A DNA stretch of 36,616 nt from assembly GCF_011813015.1 (NCBI RefSeq), contig NZ_QHLQ01000027.1:1-36616 (forward strand), read 5' to 3'. The position numbers and the translations under genes are program-made. The notes under the pieces are model-generated. The model did not search any database. It worked only from the letters and a program-made list of their open reading frames with translations, and had not been told where the DNA came from. Positions 32,327 to 36,616 of this stretch are shown here, piece by piece (the first letter of the stretch is position 1; every line of letters starts with the position of its first letter). This stretch comes from Parasedimentitalea denitrificans (GTDB lineage: Bacteria; Pseudomonadota; Alphaproteobacteria; Rhodobacterales; Rhodobacteraceae).

Positions 32327-33308
32327 TTAAAGACTGCCCAGATTATGCCGCTTGGAGATTTCCAGCGAGATCCAGTCGTAGACCCTTTCCATCCCAGCGC
32401 GAAGCGGAGCATTTGGTCGCCAAGCCAGCTTTTGTTCAATCAACGCGTTATCTGAATTTCGCCCTCGGACACCAACCGGTCCTGGAATATTACACACAGT
32501 CAGGTCTTTGCCCGAAATCTCTACAACCATTTTGGCCAAATCATTGATCGCGATCATTTCATCAGACCCGATATTCACCGGCCCTTCGAACTCAGATCGG
32601 GTCAGGCGTAAAATGCCCTCAACACACTCATCAATGTACAAGAACGAGCGGGTTTGCTGACCATCACCCCAAATCTCGATCTCGCCACCATCTTCAGCCA
32701 ATCCTACTTTCCGACAAATCGCAGCAGGTGCTTTTTCCTTGCCCCCCCATCCACGTGCCTTCGGGGCCAAAGATATTATGAAAACGGGCGACACGGCATT
32801 CCATCCCGTAGTTTCGGTTGAACGAAAGAAATAGCCGTTCGGAAAACAGCTTTTCCCAACCATATTCGCTGTCAGGATTGGCCGGGTATGCACTCTCTTC
32901 TGCGCAGTTCGGATTGTTGTACTCCAGCTGGTTGTGCTCTGGATACATGCAGGCCGATGAGCTATAGAAGACGCGTTTGATATTTCGGTTCCGGCAGGCC
33001 TCTAGTACATTTAAGTTTATGAGCGCCGAGTTATGCATGATATCGGCGTCATTCTCTCCGGTGAAAACATATCCGGCGCCGCCCATATCGGCAGCAAGCT
33101 GGTAAACCTCATCAAATTTTCGATCTATGATTGAGCGCACAAAATCCTGTTCGCGAAGATCGCCCATGACGAAGTCATCCACTTCGGTGACTGAATACTC
33201 GTGGAACTTAAGATCCACACCGCGAACCCAGACCCCTTCTCTCTTTAACTGCCTGGCCAAGTGTCCGCCGATAAACCCCCCAGCCCCACATACCAATGCA
33301 GTTTTCAT
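32327..33308 (-). pseudogene. GDP-mannose 3,5-epimerase-like NAD-dependent epimerase, frameshifted in a G7 run
   Basis: Two overlapping frames on the minus strand give one extended-SDR epimerase of about 326 aa once a single base is removed. The first part has the Rossmann motif GAGGFIGGH (8-16), SSSACMYPEHN and the catalytic YGWEK. The frame breaks at GTWMGG. In the other frame GGKEKAPAAICRK continues, matching the GTWxGGxEKAPAAxCRK pattern of GDP-mannose 3,5-epimerases (plant GME type, GDP-L-galactose/gulose forming). The break is a run of seven G (32748-32742), where six would restore the frame. It could be a sequencing error, a true mutation or a phase-variable tract. Flanking manC supplies GDP-mannose, the substrate. 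GGAGGAAAAA gives a strong start. Confidence 0.85.
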
Positions 33309-33588
33309 TTTTTCCTCCGCATCCTTTGACGCCTGTATTGTGAGAAACCCTCAACCGGATCGAAGTATTGCTGATCGAACACTAGGGTCTGACCGCGAAT
33401 CTCTGCCGCTGCTCAGTGTTCATTGTACATCACCGTCGTTTGGAAGAATGATAAATGAGAGCAAAAACCACCCCAACACTCAGAAATCATTTGATTATAC
33501 CAGGAGACTCCACGAAACCCAATCTAGGGCGAAAGTGTAAACATCGCCTTTGAAAGCTGACCGAGCTGTTGTGCCAGCGTCTCTTCTG
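33309..33588. other. Intergenic gap between manC and the epimerase gene
   Basis: No gene seen. The only open frame is a plus-strand one overlapping the epimerase start, with non-coding composition. The gap holds the epimerase ribosome binding site at its left end and could carry a promoter for the downstream minus-strand genes. No hairpin or repeat stands out. Confidence 0.4.
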
Positions 33589-35022
33589 TTACCCTTTTGC
33601 CCCTTGGCCGCGAGAGTAGACGTCTTCGTAGCGAATGATATCATCCTCCCCTATGTAAGCTCCCGTTTGCACCTCGATAAGAACCACCGGAACCTTACCC
33701 GGATTTTCCATTCGATGGACGGCACCAAGAGGGATATAGGCAGACTCGTTTTCAGTCAGAATTTGGACATTGTCATTGGTTGTCACACGTGCGGTGCCTT
33801 CGACTACGATCCAATGCTCAGAGCGGTGATAATGGCTTTGCAAGCTAAGTGCGGCACCCGGATGGACATGAATGCGTTTCACTTGGAACCGCCCCCCAAC
33901 AACTAGGTTCTCAAACCAACCCCAAGGCCTGTGGTCGATCGGCAATTGCGTTGCCTGAAACGCGCCCTTGTCTTTGAGCGCCGCGACAGCCTGTTTCACA
34001 TCTTGTGCACGCGCCTTATCAGCCACAAGAACTGCGTCGTTCATTGCCACAACCATTACATCCTCTAGGCCGATACCAACCAGCTCCAGCTGGGCGCTAT
34101 CTGAACGTAGCAGTGTTTGACTGCAATCAATCGCCGTGGCCGAACCAGAGGTTACGACACCATTGGCATCTGCCATGCCTTCTTTCCACACAGCATCCCA
34201 GCCACCTAAATCGGACCAGTCGCCATCGAATGGAACCACCGCCAGATTATCCGTATTTTCCATCACTGCATAATCAATGGAAATGTCTTCTGCTGCTAAC
34301 CAAGCGTTGATTTCCAACCGTAGAAAACCTAGATCATTCTGAGCTTCGGCAACGGCGAGGCTCACAGTCCCCATCAGTTTCGGAGCGTGCACCTCAAAGG
34401 CTGCAATGATATCTCTTGCTTTGAAAAGAAAGAGACCGGAGTTCCACAGGAAATTACCCTCATCAAACATCTGTTGAGCCCGGTCTGAGTTAGGCTTTTC
34501 AGCAAAGGATCTTAGATCCATAGCCCGCCCCGTTCCGTCCGGAACACCGCTGAGCTCAAGATATCCATAGCCGGTGTTTGGATCTGTTGGCTGGATGCCA
34601 AAGGTCACAAGTTTGCCAGCATGTACAGCACCAAGCCCACGCATGACGGCCGCTCTAAATGCATTCGTGTTAGGCACCACGTGATCGGAAGGCGCCACCA
34701 GCATCACCGCATCCGGGTCCTGTGCACTAAGATGAAACGCTGCTGCCAGAATGGCAGGCGCAGTATTGCGCCCTTCAGGCTCAATTAGAACGGCCCCAGG
34801 ATCAATTCCGATTTCCTGCAATTGCTCGGTCACGATGAAGCGAAAGTCCGATCCTGTCAAAACCACAGGTGCCGCAAACTCAGCCCCTTTCACCCGACGT
34901 GCCGAGGCCTGGAATAGGGTCTCTTCTCCAACTAACGGGACAAACTGCTTGGGATACGACGCGCGAGAGAGCGGCCACAGCCGAGATCCAGAGCCACCAC
35001 ACAATAAAACCGGAAAGATCAT
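33589..35022 (-). CDS. manC: Mannose-1-phosphate guanylyltransferase / mannose-6-phosphate isomerase
   Basis: A 477-aa bifunctional type II PMI-GMP enzyme. The N-terminal half makes GDP-mannose from mannose-1-phosphate and GTP: CGGSGSRLWPLSR (8-20) is the nucleotide-binding motif with YPKQF nearby, and FAEKP is the sugar-binding signature. The C-terminal cupin half (from about 350) has RPWGWFENLVVGGRFQVKRI, HPGAALSLQSHYHRSEHW and VVEGTARVT, the zinc-dependent isomerase. The start MIFPVLLCGG at 35022 fits the family; the ATG at 35034 adds four residues, and neither has a strong ribosome binding site. It is the first gene of the minus-strand polysaccharide locus and feeds the epimerase-like gene and mannosyl donors generally. 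Confidence 0.95.
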   Translation of the reverse strand: MIFPVLLCGGSGSRLWPLSRASYPKQFVPLVGEETLFQASARRVKGAEFAAPVVLTGSDFRFIVTEQLQEIGIDPGAVLIEPEGRNTAPAILAAAFHLSAQDPDAVMLVAPSDHVVPNTNAFRAAVMRGLGAVHAGKLVTFGIQPTDPNTGYGYLELSGVPDGTGRAMDLRSFAEKPNSDRAQQMFDEGNFLWNSGLFLFKARDIIAAFEVHAPKLMGTVSLAVAEAQNDLGFLRLEINAWLAAEDISIDYAVMENTDNLAVVPFDGDWSDLGGWDAVWKEGMADANGVVTSGSATAIDCSQTLLRSDSAQLELVGIGLEDVMVVAMNDAVLVADKARAQDVKQAVAALKDKGAFQATQLPIDHRPWGWFENLVVGGRFQVKRIHVHPGAALSLQSHYHRSEHWIVVEGTARVTTNDNVQILTENESAYIPLGAVHRMENPGKVPVVLIEVQTGAYIGEDDIIRYEDVYSRGQGAKG

Positions 35023-35034
35023 TGTAGGCCCCAT

Positions 35035-35765
35035 TCAACATCAATGATTGTAACTTTCTTGCAGTCCTTGTTCCTTCCGGACCTCATCACTTCGAAATAA
35101 GCCTCAGAGACGAGCAAAGACCGAGTTTTAGGGTAGTGCGCCAAGCATTGAGTTCAACACGCAAGGGTTGTTTTTCTACTCCGCATTCACATATAACCCT
35201 TGAAAACCCTCTACACTGCTTTTGTCATTACCGACCATTACAATATTTCCATGACCGCGCTGCGCCTCGCAAATTTGAGCTTTTCTAAATAATATCAATC
35301 TATTAAGCCATTCGTGATATGATATCTAAAACGTTCCACATATCAAATTTGCATTTCAGCAACATGACCATCAATTCAACCAGAAGCTGCATTCGCCTCA
35401 CAGTCATTTTCATGCCACTTGAGCAGGCCAGCCTTATTCAGAGCCGTTACACTCATAGTCGTGGATGTCCAACTCCGAATGGAGTTATTGAGTTTACTGA
35501 ACTGGTGGCCCACTACTCACTCCGAACGGCGGCAAGTGCGCTGAGCGTCCTATTCTGGATGTGATTGCGCCCAAGATGTAACGAAGGAAACTTCTCTTGG
35601 GCACCTTTGTGCATAGATAACAGGCCCCCGTTTCCTTGCCAAAGAACTGCCCGATAGGCGCTAGATTCTTCCCAAACTCGCGGTCACATCTGCCTACCTA
35701 AAAAAATCACTTACCCGTGACTTTCGGCCTTGTTTCTCTTGTTTGACACACATATACCGACCAAC
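35035..35765. other. AT-rich gene-poor stretch upstream of manC
   Basis: About 730 bp without a convincing gene. A plus-strand frame at 35319-35564 (81 aa) lacks a ribosome binding site and coding-like composition. The segment 35280-35360 is clearly more AT-rich than the window and probably contains the promoter of the minus-strand manC locus. A small perfect hairpin AACTCC-GAAT-GGAGTT lies near 35470-35485. The tRNA promoter is at its right end. Confidence 0.4.
35730..35758 (+). promoter_or_regulatory. Putative tRNA-Ser promoter
   Basis: TTGTTT (35730-35735) and TATACC (35753-35758) with 17-bp spacing, ending 7 bp before the mature tRNA 5' end. A TTGACA at 35742 is too close to serve as its -35. 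Consensus match only. Confidence 0.4.
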
Positions 35766-35855
35766 GGAGACGTGGCCGAGTGGTCGAAGGCGCTCCCCTG
35801 CTAAGGGAGTAGGCCCGGAAGGGTCTCGAGGGTTCGAATCCCTTCGTCTCCGCCA
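35766..35855 (+). tRNA. tRNA-Ser(GCT)
   Basis: A 90-nt class II tRNA with encoded CCA. Acceptor arms GGAGACG (35766-35772) and CGTCTCC (35845-35851) pair fully, with discriminator G and CCA at 35852-35855. The D-arm contains GTGGCCGAGTGGTCGAAGGC. The anticodon stem CTCCC/GGGAG encloses loop CTGCTAA, with anticodon GCT at 35800-35802, reading AGC/AGU. The long variable arm (AGGCCCGGAAGGGTCTC) is the serine identity mark, and the T-arm reads GAGGGTTCGAATCCCTT. The long minus-strand open frame across it is an artefact of tRNA-Ser sequence. Confidence 0.98.
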
Positions 35856-36605
35856 CTTACCTACAAGTGCGGCAACTAGTTGAAAGTAAACGCCTTTTGA
35901 GGGCGTCGAAAAGCCGTACCCCACACGATCTCCCCACACGATCTCCCCATACGATGCAACATACTCAACCACACTTGCCTTCAGTCTCTTGGCTGGAAGA
36001 TCTGGCGGTTCAAACTGCGAGCCTTGGGCTAAATAAGAACCTCCGAACGTCAACAAGTAAGCTTGGCTTTCGAGGAGGTACGGATGCCGCTTGCTGAAGC
36101 TCGTGTTGACTAACCAATGATCACGAACATGCTCGGTGAGTGGCCTCACTTTCATTTTGACGATTTCTGTTATTAGGAGCGACTTAGGCTACTCGGAGGA
36201 GCGCTTGAAGATAGCGACCCATTTAAGAACAATGATACCCCTTTAGACCCCATTTTTTGAAGTCACTCTTGAAAAGGAGCGCCCCCCTTTTTGCTAGAGA
36301 CGGCAAGAGCGCCCAGCGCCAAGACAATGCCTGCATCGAATGCTATCCACCGTTGACTCCAAGGCGTGATCTTATCGACCTTCAGGAGGACAGCTTGCAG
36401 CTACAGGCCCAGCATGCAGGATCATCTTAGTGATGCTGTGGCCTCCGAAGTGCCCCGAAACGCTGCCTACGAACACTCAATAGAGCGGATTGTGGAAATG
36501 GCCTCACAGCGGGCCTCCTGTGTCTGACGTTAGCACCTGTGGGACAGAATTGAGGATTTGAACAACGGAGGATTTCTGGGTCATCGTAACTGTTAAGGAG
36601 TGAAG
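35856..36605. other. Gene-poor DNA 3' of the tRNA
   Basis: About 750 bp without a confident gene. A small hairpin ACGCC/GGGCGT lies near 35890-35905. A minus-strand frame from 36155 runs into the tRNA and gives the usual antisense-tRNA peptide, so I do not call it. The remaining part contains several short, stop-broken stretches that could be remnants of a former insertion at the tRNA, but no recognisable gene piece or attachment-site duplicate could be seen by eye. Confidence 0.4.
35919..35955. repeat. 13-bp tandem repeat, nearly three copies
   Basis: CCCCACACGATCT occurs at 35919-35931 and 35932-35944, and a partial, one-base-changed copy CCCCATACGAT at 35945-35955. It lies 64 bp after the tRNA-Ser gene, outside any gene. 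Function unknown. Confidence 0.85.
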
Positions 36606-36616
36606 ATGAACAAGAA
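36606..36616 (+). CDS. Start of a gene cut by the window edge
   Basis: ATGAACAAGAA (Met-Asn-Lys) preceded by AAGGAG with good spacing. The strong ribosome binding site makes a real start likely. Only three codons are visible, so the product cannot be named. The position downstream of a tRNA, and the MNK start that IS3-type transposases often show, make a mobile element gene possible, but this is a guess. Confidence 0.4.

Noticed and set aside
35319..35564. 81-codon plus-strand frame in the AT-rich gap
   Set aside because: No ribosome binding site, non-coding-like composition and no recognisable motif.
35919..35955. Short CRISPR-like array
   Set aside because: Repeats are directly adjacent 13-mers with no spacers, so this is a simple tandem repeat.
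35694..36155. Minus-strand 153-codon frame across the tRNA
   Set aside because: Its middle reads RRRRDSNPRDPSGPTPLAGE, the well-known artefact of translating tRNA-Ser antisense; no ribosome binding site and no family resemblance in the rest.

Overview
The window looks like chromosome of an alphaproteobacterium of the Rhodobacteraceae/Roseobacter group. Pointers are a pair of gene-transfer-agent head-spike genes of the type known from Rhodobacter, an MttB-family methyltransferase with no in-frame stop codon, rplY and pth on one strand, a stand-alone trpA divergent from ychF, and GTG/ATG starts with AGGA-type ribosome binding sites. The taxonomic call is inference from gene content; no rRNA gene is present.

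Left part (1-16.1 kb) is mostly housekeeping and small accessory units. On the minus strand lie rplY, a secreted DUF3604 protein, pth, a membrane-anchored serine hydrolase and a FadD-type acyl-CoA ligase. An MFS permease converges on an FMN-dependent L-lactate dehydrogenase. Next is a two-gene unit, a Tat/nitroreductase-like oxidoreductase plus a MarR regulator, with two copies of a 16-bp palindrome lying over the likely promoter. Then come an MttB-like methyltransferase, trpA, the ychF/nucleoside hydrolase pair and a 73-aa unknown protein.

Middle part (16.3-25.4 kb) is the most coherent system. A periplasmic binding protein, a DctB-like sensor kinase and an NtrC-like response regulator overlap each other by 4 nt. 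They are followed by a second, clearly paralogous binding protein, a fused double-domain ABC permease and an ABC ATPase. The layout resembles the Salmonella PgtC/PgtB/PgtA control system placed next to an AfuABC-type importer, so a phosphorylated organic compound is the best substrate guess. The response regulator has lost the GAFTGA sigma54-contact loop. Two 16-bp GGGTC...GACCC palindromes lie upstream of the transporter genes, ahead of a TTGACA -35 element. The likely model is: binding protein 1 senses the ligand, the kinase and regulator fire, and the importer is switched on from a sigma70-type promoter.

Right part (25.4-35.0 kb) is a surface polysaccharide locus on the minus strand: ManC (GDP-mannose supply), a GDP-mannose 3,5-epimerase-like gene broken by one extra G in a G7 run, a WecG/TagA glycosyltransferase, a family 2 glycosyltransferase, a Wzx-like flippase, a sulfotransferase and a Wzy-like polymerase. 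Inserted on the opposite strand is a pair matching GTA spike base and spike fibre proteins (GhsA/GhsB). In R. capsulatus these bind the cell capsule, so the spike genes may sit inside the locus that builds their own receptor.

The end (35.0-36.6 kb) holds a tRNA-Ser(GCT), a 13-bp tandem repeat and otherwise gene-poor DNA. The first codons of a gene with a strong ribosome binding site are cut by the window edge.
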